From positions 134,202,096 through 134,266,095 of the forward strand of contig CM051455.1 of the NCBI GenBank assembly GCA_028274465.1: 64,000 nucleotides of DNA, read 5' to 3'. A model generated the notes under the pieces. The model ran no database searches, was not told the origin of the DNA, and saw only the letters and a list, made by a program, of their open reading frames with translations. Each line of letters begins with the position of its first letter. Positions within the stretch are counted from its first letter, which is position 1. The position numbers and the translations under genes were made by a program. The stretch comes from Plantago ovata (Eukaryota; Streptophyta; Magnoliopsida; Lamiales; Plantaginaceae). This document shows, one piece after another, positions 23,780 to 36,179 of the stretch.

Positions 23780-25410
23780 TTGCCAGGGCAAACAGTTATT
23801 AGAAAGAATTCCACAATTATCCAACAAACTTCCCTCCCCGCCACAATATTCTCCAGAAACCTGATCAACATGCTTTTTCTCACCTGAAGGTCCTTCTGAT
23901 TTCCCTCTGGCATCAATAGAAGTTCTAACAGCTTCACTGAGAGAGTGTCGTGCGGAGTTTTCCCCGGACGTGCTATCAATGCCGCTTGCAGAGAGCACAT
24001 CTGAAGAAGGAAGTAAACATCACTATCTAAGATGAGGATGATATAGCTCAAAGCCTCAAAACCAATACGATAAATTGGAAGAAGCCTACATACCATCTGG
24101 AAGGCTTTGAAACTCTTCATCACTCCAATCAGATTCAAGAATCGCTGTAGAATCATACCATGCTTCCTCGACATTTCCTGTAACAAACAAATTTTTTGAC
24201 AATTTTTATAAGAGAAAGAACTCCAGAGACTTAAAATGATCCACAAAATCTTTAAACTCCCTATAAACCAATTTCAAGTATCAGTCTCTTATTTATCATC
24301 TTAAATACTGTGATGCGGAAGATCTAAAGCAAATGCAAAAGGAACAACATGCTTGTTTGCAAATGTCACCTACCAGACAATCTAATTCCAGTGATCAACA
24401 ATTAACAGATAAGGTGCACATTTCTAATGCCAGTATGATGCTGGATAAATTTTAAGCTCAGTCAAGGTTTCTGATATGCCCAAGCAACCTAGCCTAACTT
24501 GCAAGAAGATGATGCAAAACCAAAAAGCTCATTAAACGCTCTTCGTTCTGTCCCCCGAATTAAGCACCATTCATTATATTGAGTTATTATCTTCCTAATG
24601 GCCTATCATACAATGTAACACCACTGATTCCTTGTGTTTTCAAAAGGCAATAACAAAATAGAAAACAGAAAGAATTTTATAACTGGCTCCCCCCTCTTAA
24701 GAGTCTGTACAGAATCTCACTTTAATTGACATGTAAAGATCAACATTAGATGACACCTCATTAGTAGTGCTGTAAAGTACACTAGTACTCAGCAAAACAT
24801 GGTCAAAACTCAAAAACTTACACACACAATCCCAACCAGCTCACACAATTACAATGACATCACAGAACAGTTTTAAAAAAAATAATCAAGAAACCAGATC
24901 AGCACAAGTTGAATCAATCAATCCATAAATCAGAAGAACACAATAAGAGAGGGGGGGGGGGGGATGACAAAACTTGCTCCCCATTGTAATTTCGCGATTC
25001 CAGTATTATGTGGAGGCTTTTCGGAAAAATCTCAGTAATTATCTGTTCCAACACACTAACACGAGTATGTACTACAAGCTGACGCATTCGATTTTCAACC
25101 AAACCCTAGAATTGAACACGAATAAACCCAAATGAAAAAGTAGGAGTCGGACTTACAACAACAGTTTCAGCATCCATTGCTTCCAAACTCCAAGCAACCT
25201 TCAAACAAACACAACAAAGAAACCCAAAATTCTCAGTCGGTAGTCTACCAATTCCAAAACCGAAAAGACAGAAAGATAGAGTAAGGAATTCCGATTCGGA
25301 TTCCAGAATTTCAGGAGAAATTACCTTTCACGCAATGAAAGGCAAGATTTGGTGGCTACTCTCGATTTCTCAGACCTAGAATGAGAAGAAATGCAAATGG
25401 CGGGCAGAAT
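23780..25410 (-). pseudogene. DUF1336/EDR2-C-like gene, 5' part only
   Basis: Exon 24177-24094 reads NVEEAWYDSTAILESDWSDE and EFQSLPDG. Exon 24000 to about 23800 reads DVLSASGIDSTSG and later GEGSLLDNCGILSNNCLP. These are the conserved N-terminal motifs of plant proteins carrying a DUF1336 (EDR2 C-terminal) domain. After NNCLP the frame departs from the family and stops at 23714. The DUF1336 domain is absent. Further upstream, 25390-25150 looks like a 5' end: a leader with a GT donor near 25322, then ATG at 25176 (MDAETVV) spliced to a frame starting GLVENRMRQLVVHTRV. Whether that leader belongs to the same gene is uncertain, since family members usually begin MGGCVS. Confidence 0.6.
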
Positions 25411-26344
25411 ATGTACACCCCAATTGCAGATCGATTTTCCATTTTCTTTTTCCAAGTGGCATTTCTGTAATTATGAGGCCCAAAACATGCACAATTTTCA
25501 TACATCATTTTGAATCTCAATTGCTCGGACACCAATTTCTCACCAAACTAGAGTTTGTCGGTGTTTTTTACATCCATTAATATTAATTAATTACTAACTA
25601 ATTATACTTAAAATATTTGTTAAAATATTTGAAAAAACAGCTAAAAAATACTCCCGTATAAGGTTACATAGTAAGTAGAGAATCAATCATAAATGATGTT
25701 ACCTTCCTCGCTGGCTCAGGAGACGAGGAATCAGGTTTACATTACATAATAAGAACAACAGCATACTCAAATACTCAATGGCTCCACTAAATTCTATTCA
25801 GCACCATGTAAGAACAAAAGCATACTCAAATACTCAGTTAATTAACGTAAAAAACATCATCAGAATGCATTTTAGCAAGAAAAATGAAGTCAAACAAGCA
25901 ATTGAGATTCAAATTGATTAGATTTTAGGACACCAAAAAATAAAATGACCTTTTTTGTAAGAAGTTTTTAGATTTTAGGACACAATAAAATAGAATGTCT
26001 TTTTTTATAAGAGATTTTTTAAGGTGGTTATTTTCGCAATTAGGTGCTCTAGAGTGGTTCCTTTATGTAATTTTATATTTTAGGTTATAGTTTCAATTCC
26101 TAGTTAATTTCTTATTATTTAGACCTATATATAACTACTAATATCTAGTGCTTATAGATTATAATAATAATTATATCTCCATCCAACTAAGTAATTAAAT
26201 TAGAAAGCAAAAAAAAAAAATGGAAAATAAAAATTAAAAAAAAATTATTAAATGAAAATACATATAACAAACAATGGTCGATCTTTCTATCGACTTATTT
26301 TATTAGATTAATTTATCCATCCTAGAACAGGTCCAGAGAAGTCT
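25411..26344. other. AT-rich intergenic DNA with a short direct duplication
   Basis: No gene is seen. The word gattttaggacac with its following A-rich and T-rich stretch occurs at about 25919 and 25971, an imperfect tandem duplication of roughly 52 bases. The last 60 bases should contain the 3' UTR of the root-cap gene, which is transcribed leftwards. Confidence 0.45.
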
Positions 26345-27706
26345 CTATCTCTTGCATACAACGCCATTTCCGTCGATTCCGCTGACACATTTCATGGAAG
26401 GCAGCTCCAAAATAAACCCGGAAACAGATTGCAAGCTCCCTCGTTCGAACTGAGAAACTGAGCAATCAGTAGCGAAAAGGTTTGATACCTTAAACTCCTG
26501 CTCGCCTCCAAGCACAGGCATGGCTACTCCCATATTAGCCCTGCTCACGTAACCACTCTGGTAAGTCTGCCCCAAGACTCCGTTCACTTTTCCGCTCAAT
26601 GAATTGAATTTGAATCCCAGTTCAAGATGAGCAAAACAGTCATCATCCGTGATTCCGTAGTTGTGGACATCTGATTCTTGTTTTGTGATAGGAACAACCT
26701 TAGCTGAAATCTTGAAAAGACCGTCAACTTCGATGGTCAAGGAGTTGGTGTCACCGTCTCTTTTAATAACAGGGGAGGATAGTGATTCTGACTGCCATGT
26801 TGCACCTTCGGTGGTAGGAAGAACGATCGGTTCTCCGTCAAATGAGAGGTCAAGGCGGTCGACTGTGTTGTCCCAGGTGGCGGTTTTCTGGGCACCGAGG
26901 AAGAGCTGGTGGTTGCCAAAGAGGATACCGATGGACTGGACCCAAGTGAAGTCGCGCTTCATGTTATCGTTTCTTTTGCCGATGAAGTGTGCGTTTATGT
27001 GGAGGTTTGGGTCAGTCACGAGGCAAAAGTCTTGGTTTTTCTTGCCATGGAAGTAGAACGTGAGGCCATCACCACCGATGAATCGAGGATCTTGGCACAC
27101 AGCCCCTGGCATATCACAGGCTGCATTGCACCCCAAGTATGTGAATAATCTCAGAGTAACACGCATAAAACACATAAATCACGAATGAAAGTGAGCATGC
27201 ATGTAATAAAAAGTTTTAGTAGAATTCTAAATGCAGGACTTACTGCAGACAGGCTTGCAGGTGACACAATCAACCATGCACGTGCCTGGGCAAGTGCTAG
27301 GGCATCTATGTTCTACACCATAACATTGGCGATAATTCCGGTTATAGCACCTCCTTCTTGCAACACCCGAATCATCAGAACTGGGAGGAGATGGTGCTGG
27401 TGTAGTGGGGGTGGGAGGCGTCACAGGTGCAGGTGTTGTCGGGGTTGGAGTGGGAGGTGTCTCAGGTGAAGGTGGTTCAGGACCGCAGATGGGTTTGCAA
27501 GACTGGCAGTGCACATGGCAAGAGTCTGGGCAAAACTTAGGGCACACATGCACCAAGTTTTGGCACTGCTTATAAGTTGGGTCCTTACAAACCGCATGGC
27601 TCGGATTGTTGGCTATTCCCGGAGGAGTCCTTGCTGCCTGTGTTGCTATTGCTAACAGCACAAGCACTGAAACCAAGAAGACATTTTGTGTTGCTGACTT
27701 GGCCAT
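26345..27706 (-). CDS. Secreted root-cap-domain protein with cysteine modules and Pro/Thr linker
   Basis: Two exons, 27706-27244 and 27120-26345, join with a GT-AG intron to give 412 residues without interruption. Residues 1-25 are a signal peptide. Residues 40-74 and 120-154 are two similar cysteine modules (C-x6-C spacing, ending CKPIC or CKPVC), joined by a Pro/Thr/Ser-rich linker at about 75-115. Residues 155-412 are the plant Root cap domain, starting CDMPGAVCQDPRFIGGDG, with TFYFHGKK, INAHFIGKR, DFTWVQSIGILF and DDDCFAHLELGF. The start is chosen because it gives a canonical signal peptide and lies 75 bases below a TATA box. Members are extracellular and expressed in root cap or meristematic tissue. 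The biochemical role is not established. The locus appears intact. Confidence 0.93.
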
Positions 27707-27779
27707 TGTAATCATTAAGAATATACTTGATTGAATGTTTGTTCTGGTAGATAATGGTACTGACAACACCTGAAGGTCC

Positions 27780-27787
27780 TATTTATA
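27780..27787 (-). promoter_or_regulatory. TATA box of the root-cap gene
   Basis: On the minus strand the sequence reads tataaata. It lies 73-81 bases upstream of the ATG at 27706, a usual plant TATA-to-ATG distance for a short 5' UTR. Confidence 0.6.
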
Positions 27788-27789
27788 GT

Positions 27790-29197
27790 AGTAGCATAAT
27801 TCATGTTAATTATAATAATAATGACAAACTAATACTTGAAATGGGGTTTCTGCTTTATTAATCATCTTGCTTTATCAAGTCAAACTGTAAAATATCTTCA
27901 CCATGAAGTCAAATTGTATTCACTTTCACTCTGCATTCTTCATGGTCACTGAAACATCTCATGACATGGTTACTTCTAATGTAAAACTGGTAAAACTTCA
28001 ACATGAAGTTGAAAGTATAACTTTTTCCAGCAAGTTCACACTTACACCTATTGACAAACCTGCATATCCAATTCAATTACTATCAGGCCCTATACGGGAA
28101 GGTTCCCCACGGAATATTCATCAGCATAACTCAAATCTTCGACCTAACCAGAGTGAATGATTCAAGCCCCCAGTTCTCTAAATCTATTATAAAGGAATCT
28201 ATCAGAACTGGTCTTGAATGATCAGAAAATTTTATCATGTTCTTGTTTATTAGAGAGATGGTGGTATGGTGTGTTGCGCCATAATAACATATTACTAATA
28301 ATCACATAAACCATAAGTACAACAAATTATATATACACAGAAAGGAAGTAATTTTATTGTCCAGTAATATGACACATTTATTCCGAGAAGAAGATAAATT
28401 TTTACAAGTAGCTCTAACACAGTACACAGATAGATCGTAAATGACATTATTGCGAGTAGCATGTATGAGTAAGGCGAGAGGCAACAGATACTTTACAGTG
28501 CAGTGTACGTATGTACATCTGTAACCAAATCTTCTTCCATAAGCAATGCAGCCAGCCACCATGTTCAAAGGGTCAAAGCTCACAATGGTGGTTTCCACTG
28601 GGCGGTCATCTTCATAGATTCAGATTACAAAATAAATTAGAGATGCGCAGCAATGATTATTTCAGTGTGTGGAATTATGTGACGTAATTGGTAGGGGTGA
28701 AATAATCTCCATGCCCTTTAACTACCATAAGAGAGAGACATAGATAAGAAAAATATAAACATAGATAAGAAATTTAGGGAACTAAAATGATGATTATGCA
28801 ATTTCTGAGGTTTGACATCTTTTTTCCAAAATCACATGACTCACATCTGCCCTCCACTAAAAAAGATAGCTTTTGAGCAAATGGTGCATAGGGTTTTAGA
28901 TATTCAGTCAAACATCCATCCAACATTCCATTCTTGAATCCACCAAACTTAACAGAAATACTGGTGTAATAATGTGGTTCTGGATGAGCACATGTATTCT
29001 TGTACTTGCACACTCTTCAAGATCTTGACAGTACACATATTTGAAAATAAAAGTACAGAACTTAGCAGAACTCTACGAGTATTGCTTCTGTGCCTTCTAA
29101 TTTCTAAATATTATTGAGTACTCTTATGATTTAAATAGAAGAACACAATGTTTGAGGAAAAGATGGTATTGAATGTAGGATACGTACATTACAAGAA
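27790..29197. other. Spacer between root-cap and cyclase genes
   Basis: Contains upstream DNA of the root-cap gene and the 3' flank of the cyclase gene. Frames at 28302-28598 and 28774-29013 (minus) are short, show no family signature I recognise and are not called. Confidence 0.4.
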
Positions 29198-32100
29198 TCA
29201 TTTTATCAGGATGCATCTGATGGGTGATCCTTCAGCTCCAACCAACCTTAGAGGTAGGCAATGCACAGAATATATCCCAGACGGAACATCCTCAAGTTTC
29301 AGGCCCTCGACAAGTATGACTTCCTGAATAATATCAACAGAATGAATGTTAATGCAGATTACATGAGTCTTACATTGGTACCATCACTAATATACGAGTA
29401 ACAGCGCAAGGAACTACCAACTGTACATTGTTGAGAAACTAGATTACAGGAGACTATAAAAGCTGGTCCAATTAAGATGGACAGCTAAGGTGTGATATAG
29501 TATGGGGTAGAATCCAAAAACATGTTCTGCTGTAAAATTGCAGGAGATAAAATTATAAGGGGGAAACAAGAGCATTTCTGCGTGTTACTGAAAATTAATT
29601 CTTTTCTTTCTTTTCTTTTCTTTTTTTTCTTTAACAGCAAAGAAGGAAAAAAGATTTCATGAATTTGTACTGATTATTGTTTGCAGATTCTGCTTCTTAC
29701 TTCTGCAATTTGCACTTGCAAACGCTTCTCTTTCAGCTTCTATTTTTCCATACTTCTAGCAAAAACGCACCAAATTCACCTTTGAACCACATCTATCTAC
29801 TTCCACTATTTCTTTAGTGCTTCACAAATCTATTGGAGAAACTCACTTATTAAAAAAAAAAAAAAAAAAAAAAAGCCACTTATCATCAATAATCAGGAGT
29901 GATGACCATTCTTACAATATGGTCTGAAAGAATACTTATCACCTAGTGATTGTTAAAAATTAAAACCCAGACTTCCAGAACTGAAATGTTCTATAAATGC
30001 ATTTTGAATTCCGTTGAGGCAACCTAATGATCAAGCTTCTCCATGACTCCATGTAAATTACTTGAAACAAGTCTTGTGCAATAAATGAGAGAAAGATGGA
30101 AAAACTTTCAGTAGAAAAAAGACTACTCTGTACTTCACAATAACAAGGTGATAGGAATGACAGATAGAGACCAAAGATAATTCTTACCTTGCTTTTAAGA
30201 AAAGCAAGATGAGCGGATTTTGTATGTGGATATGCAGCAACAGACAAGTAGTCAATACCTACCATATAAACAAGTGAATAACAAATTCGAGGGAAACAAA
30301 AATACATCATTTTACCATACGGCACTATGCTGTAACAGATAAAGATATTAGACTTACCAACAAGTTTGATATCAGTGTTATTCACAAGCCACTGAGCCCC
30401 ATCTTCCATGAATCCTACGTAACTTGTGTCAAATTCCTTCTGGTACATGAGGCGCCTGAATTGAATCATATGAAACATTCTCAATAGAATTAGACATTGT
30501 GCAACATCCTGATGGTTGAAATTTAGTTTTCTTCGTTAAAAGTAAATATCGAAACAAAAGTTGAAACACTGGATGTTGAAACAATAAGAGCAGAATGTAC
30601 AAAGCTTTGTCTCTACAGATAATAGTACATCTTAGCCACACTCGCTAGACATGACCGGCAAGGTGAAGACATCAATGGGTATTTTGAAAGAAAAGAAAAA
30701 GGGCATTACATATTCATTTCTTAAGTTAAGATTAATTGCTCATAAAGAGTTTACGACTAGTGCTAGGTCCATGGAAATTTATAAGATTTAAGTTTATGAC
30801 TGTAATAATCCTGGTGAGAGGTGACTATGCAACATAGCAGCTTTTATTACAGCCTTACAGGCAAACTATGATGTACATGCATATGCATAAGGGCCTCGCA
30901 CTCCTACTCTTAGTAAAACTTATCCGCTGCTAGAGCTTTAAAAGGTAGAAGAATTGTCACGTAGAGCAACAAAATGTTGTACAACTGAAAACATGTTTTT
31001 CTGTGTGCTTTTCCAAAGTTTACACTATTCTCTCTTGTTATAATAAACACAACTGAGCTTATGTATATAATTTACACTAGAAAGTTGCCTCAATCAGTGT
31101 ATAATTGCATCAGGACTACTTATTCACCATCACTTTCCTTCTGACACGATATAGCAGATTGAATTTTGAGACGCTAATTTTACAAGCAGTGGAGTTCATT
31201 TTACAGACAAAGACAGTTTACCTAAGTATGTTTGTAATTCAGATTTTGATAAGCATGTGCACAGGCAAGGCATGATATGTTGAACATATATATGTACATT
31301 AGTTTGAGCATAACAGGAAAGGTTATACTGTTGGAGATGATGATCACCTATCTGTGTTTAGGGTTCTAAACAGTACCCTTCTTACTCCTCTGGGAATGTT
31401 TAAGGACTTCATCACTTCAGCTGAAACCAGAGAAAATTATGGATTTCTGTCCATCACATCATACAGTTCGCATACAGATATTCACTCAAGCTTCCATTCA
31501 TAATTGGGTTTACCGTGATTAGTTGCACAATAGTTGACCTGGTAAACTGATAATGCTACTCTAAGCCTCGTCTTCTGTAATAACTACACAATGTACGCCC
31601 ACCCTCCCAGTTAACCCCGAATAGCTTGGGCAGCACTTAGCTCAGGTGATTTGTTTCAAATTGCTGCGTTTATTTGAATCACTAGCATGACTTGAATAAG
31701 CTGCAGTTTCAGGATTCCTTTCCAACATATAATTTGTTTCTTTTTTGAATTCATCATAGGAAAAGGTATAGTAGGAATAGGAAATACTTATGTAAAGTGG
31801 CTGAATTCATTTTCCAGCCATGGGTTCATTTCTTGATGCTATATCTCATCTGTTTGGATATTAACCTATTGAACTGAAAGTGCTACCCTAAACCTCAGAT
31901 TTTGTGATAGCAGTGCAATTTGGCAAGAATTAGAGGAAATGTCCTAATAACAACTACTTCGTAATAGATATTTTGTTCCTACTCAGATTCATATCATAAA
32001 ATGGTGTAATAGGAAACGCCTCATCGACTATGCATATATTATATGGCTGCACTCATTTTCCAGACAGAAGCTCAGTTTCTTCAGGTTACAAAACCGTTCA

Positions 32101-32699
32101 CACAACTTCAAATACTTGCAGAAATCATAGAGGAAAAAATTCCAATCACAAATTTAAGTCCATACCAGTTAGATTCTTGTCTCTTGGAACATCAACTAGC
32201 AATGCCAAACCTGAACAATTCAACAAACATATCATCTAATAATACTTCCAATTCAAAGCACATATCTTGCACAAAAAGGATCAAGAATACTGTAAATAGG
32301 CCATGAATTACCATTAAGGACTCTTAGATCAAGAGTATCAACATCAAACCCTTGATCATAGTAATTGTCATAGAAATGGCCAGGGGCATCAACATGAGTA
32401 CCAGAATGAACAATCAATTTCATCTCCGATAAATTGTACTCGGAACCATTCTTTATGCTCAACGCAAGAGTGAGAAATTCACCAATGCCGTCACTAAAAG
32501 GGCCTACTGGTGTATCAGGAGTGAACTTGTGAGTGATATCGTAGATTACTTGGTCTTCGTAAACCTGTTTGATTACAGGTTCAGCTGGACCACAGTTATC
32601 AAAATCAAGGTCATAGCCAGAAGGGTAAGCTTTGTTAGCTATTGATGATGAGAGTAAAAGGAGCTTAACACAGATGAGTAGAGCTAAGAGTAGCCGCAT
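29198..32699 (-). CDS. Cyclase-family (kynurenine-formamidase-like) secreted protein
   Basis: Six exons join perfectly: 32699-32312, 32210-32166, 31420-31348, 30455-30358, 30258-30188 and 29323-29198, giving 266 residues. Residues 1-22 are a signal peptide. The metal-binding motif [11 protein letters not shown] is at 98-108, the hallmark H-x-GTH-x-D-x-P-x-H of the cyclase/kynurenine formamidase fold. Later blocks match plant members: [48 protein letters not shown] and the terminal [17 protein letters not shown]. Plant members are manganese-dependent-like hydrolase relatives linked to stress responses. The substrate is not known. The intron after exon 5 carries a 24-A run. Fragments of paralogues lie at 1.6-2.6 kb and 33.7 kb, so this is the surviving member of a small cluster. 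Confidence 0.93.
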
Positions 32700-32760
32700 T
32701 TCTATGGCACAGTGCAACTCTGGAATGGGAAGCTGCAAACTATTGGTGGCAAAGTGGAAA

Positions 32761-32772
32761 GGATATATATAT
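32761..32772 (-). promoter_or_regulatory. Probable TATA region of the cyclase gene
   Basis: An alternating TA run (atatatatata) sits 62-73 bases upstream of the ATG at 32699. Position and composition fit a TATA box. The exact core cannot be picked within the run. Confidence 0.45.
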
Positions 32773-33589
32773 ACTCGTTTCTGCCGGTATTAAAAATAAA
32801 TTTAATGAATAAGAATTTAACCGAGCTGAACTTGATTGAAGATGTTTTTTCGAAATGATATTAAGATGACGTCAGGACCTAAGTCGAATTACGCCTTTCA
32901 ATATTCACTTACAAAAAGCCAATAGAGTAAAATTTCAGTTTTAATTTTTTTTTGCATTTAAAATAAGTTAAATATTTTACACCATTACAAATATCATGCT
33001 GATTTTATCTTGGTGAACTGAACCCAATACATTTAGATACTTTTAATTCTATTTTTGTGAGAATTTTAACCATGAGACCTACAATTAAAAAAAAAAAAAA
33101 AACAATCTTATGATAGTTTGTCTAGTGCGCACTTAACGAGTACCGAATATTGCACATCACGTGATACATGTCCATAAAATAATATCTAATAACCATTTCA
33201 AGTGTATATTTCATATATACATATACATGTTTCATGCACTACACCTACCAAGCCAATTATCCAAGTGAATTATATGAGTAGGACATATGACTACCATATC
33301 TTTGACAAAAGATAGGTTACTTGATCCATACTTCCAAGTTCCCAATAAACAAACAAAATCGCACCTTCTGGAAACATACTAGCAAGTCCATGATCCTAAT
33401 AGAGACTTAAGACACCATTCATAATTAAGTTTTGGATGGTACATTACTACATTATCAATTTATCATAATTGAAAGCATTAGGCTGATGATAGAAGATCAA
33501 AACAAGGCCTAAAAATAGTTTTGAGACTTTTGTCCATCTAAATTGTTATTTCAGTTTTGCAAATTGTAATAGGAATGTGGCTGCAGTCA

Positions 33590-33990
33590 TTTTCCAACAG
33601 CAAGCTCAGTTTCTTATCAAGTTACATCACACAAAAGTCAGATACTATTAACAAATGCTTGCAGAAATCATAGAAGCAAAAATGCCAATGACAAGTTCGA
33701 ATCCATACCAGTGAGATTCTTGTCTCTTGAAACATCAACTAGCAGTGCCAAACCTGTACAATTCAACAAACATATCAATTACCTAGCAATGGTTCCAATT
33801 CACAGCTCAGACACAGAATTGTAGAACACCTGGTCCTGGTGGACATTTTGAATGAACGTGGTTCCAGTGAGGACTTTTGTCAAACACCTGGTAGGCATCT
33901 ACAACAACATGGAAGAATAAGCGAAATTCAAACAGAACTGATCGATCACGTGAGCTCCATTAATTCTCGACTTTGTGTTTACTGATTCGA
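33590..33990 (-). pseudogene. Orphan exon 2 of a cyclase paralogue with flanks
   Basis: 33753-33709 is a full-length copy of cyclase exon 2 (45 bases; [15 protein letters not shown]) with both splice borders kept. The flanking intron sequence on both sides also matches 32040-32260. One residue differs (Pro to Ser). No exon 1 is found to the right: the sequence instead runs into the dispersed repeat that is also at 100-230. It is the broken remains of a tandem cyclase duplicate. Confidence 0.8.
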
Positions 33991-34060
33991 CTCAATTACT
34001 TTATTGAGTGGGCCGAGTTCGAGTAGAGCATTCGTTAGGCTGACTCGCATAATTGATCGA
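33985..34060. repeat. Dispersed repeat, copy 2 of 3
   Basis: Contains gactcaattac, gccgagttcgag and cgttaggctgactcgcataatt, matching 400-540 and 56750-56880. It directly follows the cyclase exon 2 fragment, as copy 1 lies to the left of the other cyclase fragments. Confidence 0.5.
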
Positions 34061-34395
34061 GGCATGGATTGAAAGTTGAACTTGAAACCATGCCTATATA
34101 CGGTATAATGGGGTAAGGGCCTCGACTTCAAAAATGTGATTTTCTTTTGACAAATCAAATAAGTCAAACACAATAAACATAGCTGGTCCCTCAAATATTT
34201 TTTTTTCTTTTAAAAAATGGGATACTTTAATTATAATTTTTTTAAATCCAAATCACAACAATGTTCCAATACAATTCCGAAACAAAGCTAGTCCCTCACA
34301 TAAAAACTTGTTTTTCAAGTTCCGTTAGAATTCTACAGACCACGGATTTATTGATAACTTTGAGGTTACAATTTTTGTTGATCTATTTATTCATC

Positions 34396-34810
34396 TCTCT
34401 AAGGCTAGGAATCGCAGGGACTTCAAAATGGATGACGTATCCGCACGTATACGTATCAGAAACATATCCTGACGGATACTCGAGGGATACGTATCCCTCT
34501 ATTTATCAATTAAATTAGATTATGTTATTGTGTGCGTTTATGAAAATGATGCGGTTGAAATATAAGATTTGTATATTTTTTAGCTTATTGGACATTTATA
34601 TGAATTTTTTTCTTATTTGGTTGGTCAGTGTTCACAAAATTTAAAATATTTTAGCTTAAAATGTTAAATATATTAAAAATATTTATATAAATTAAATGTA
34701 TCGTACACGTATCCGTATCTTATTTTTTTGAATTTAGATATTTACACGTATCTCTTTCATATTCGTATCCGTATCCGTATCGGTCTTCGTGCTTCTTAGC
34801 TCTAAGGGTA
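34396..34810. mobile_element. hAT-like MITE with ACGTATCC subterminal repeats
   Basis: The ends form an imperfect inverted pair: taaggctaggaatcgcagg at the left against ttagagctaagaagcacgaag read inward from the right. The subterminal zones are packed with acgtatcc, ggatacg and gtatccgtatc words in both orientations, a pattern typical of non-autonomous hAT elements in plants. There is no transposase and the interior is AT-rich. An 8-bp target duplication could not be resolved, so boundaries are approximate. Confidence 0.5.
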
Positions 34811-36175
34811 TAATATAAACTTGATCTAGGATACTAGGGTCGTGGAGACTTATTCTGGATTTGGTTTCAACCTAGAGTACAATATAGTAGTAGTGAGTAT
34901 TTAGTATTTTAGCTATAGGGGTTTAACTTACAATTTGATATGGGGAGTCATATAACATATTCCATCTTTGACATATGATAAGTAGATAATTTTTAAATGC
35001 AAAAATATATCCTAAGATAGTAAAATACTACTAAGTTAATGCAATGTACTACACTAGTACACTAATGAAATTGTAATTGTATTTCGTAGTTGTTAATCGG
35101 TAGTAAAATTGTAATATTGTTGTAAAATATGTTCAATCTTTATCTTTATGGAACTAGCTACAGATAATACTTCTCGCTGTTTTCACCAAAACACAACTAA
35201 AACAAGAATAGCTACATAAAAAAGCCAATTGATCTTTAAAAAGTGCTACTGTTGTCTTCGGTAAGATCACCAACTATACTCCAAATGCAAAGTGAACTAG
35301 GCACGATAGATTAGTTCAGTTTGGCTCAGCTAGTTTCCTTTGCTTGATGGTTGACAGATAACCTTGGACACGTTACCTGGCCATTAAAATGAAGCAGGAA
35401 GACATAAGATAGCCACAAGTAAAACTTACACAGGTAATCAATCGATCATCAATCTTTCAGTGGCTTTATAGAAGAGATAAAAGTTGCAAGGACAGATAAA
35501 ATAAACAGGAAAAGGGTAGGCCTCAGCCTTCATGAAGCAAATTCCCAGTGAGTTGTTACTTGTTCTACGTGAAAATTATTGCAAGCGTTAAAGCTCCTCT
35601 GCTTTTCTAGTTGCCATATTTTGATAACCTTTCAAAATCCCCTAAAAGATACATCTATAATTACTGTCAGTCAAAAGTCCATTGATCCCTAACCGTAAGC
35701 GAACAAATGACAGAACATCAACTTAAATTTATGTTTCATCTCGTGTACATGCACTTATAGCTAGTTAGCCAGAAATCTTCAATTCAATATTTCCCTTTTC
35801 TGTAAGTGGAAATACAAGTTCAACTGGAAAGAGAAGAAAATGCCTAGTAGCAGCTCAAAACAATGACAAGCTCACATCCTTTTGTAACATCATACCAAAG
35901 ATATCATGCATGGACCACGACAGTATGCAATCGAAATACTATCCAATATCAGGGTAGACAAACACAAGGTTATACCGAGACATCGTTCATAGAGAAAGAA
36001 AAAAATTATATACCACTTTGCAGAAAAATAAAAAAGCAAACTAGATAAACATGTGGACCATATCTGAAAATGGGGAAATAGAAAATTCTAAAACATAAAG
36101 CAACAATTATAGCTTGAATTTAGCACAAAACATTCACTGCTATGCTCAATGGCAAAGAGTGGCATACCCTCACAG
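34811..36175. other. Intergenic DNA, possible terminal exon remnant
   Basis: Mostly AT-rich. At about 35645-35589 on the minus strand an AG acceptor is followed by a short frame GILKGYQNMATRKAEEL ending in a stop. It looks like the last exon of some gene, but I cannot identify the family and no neighbouring exon was found. Confidence 0.3.
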
Positions 36176-36179
36176 GAGA

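Noticed and set aside
26661-27056. 131-residue plus-strand frame (and 26737-26919, 26909-27148) over the root-cap gene
   Set aside because: Antisense or off-frame shadows of a well-supported spliced gene; no domain or start context of their own.
28302-28598. 98-residue minus-strand frame starting METTIVSFDPLNMV
   Set aside because: No recognisable family, no splice partners and low-complexity surroundings.
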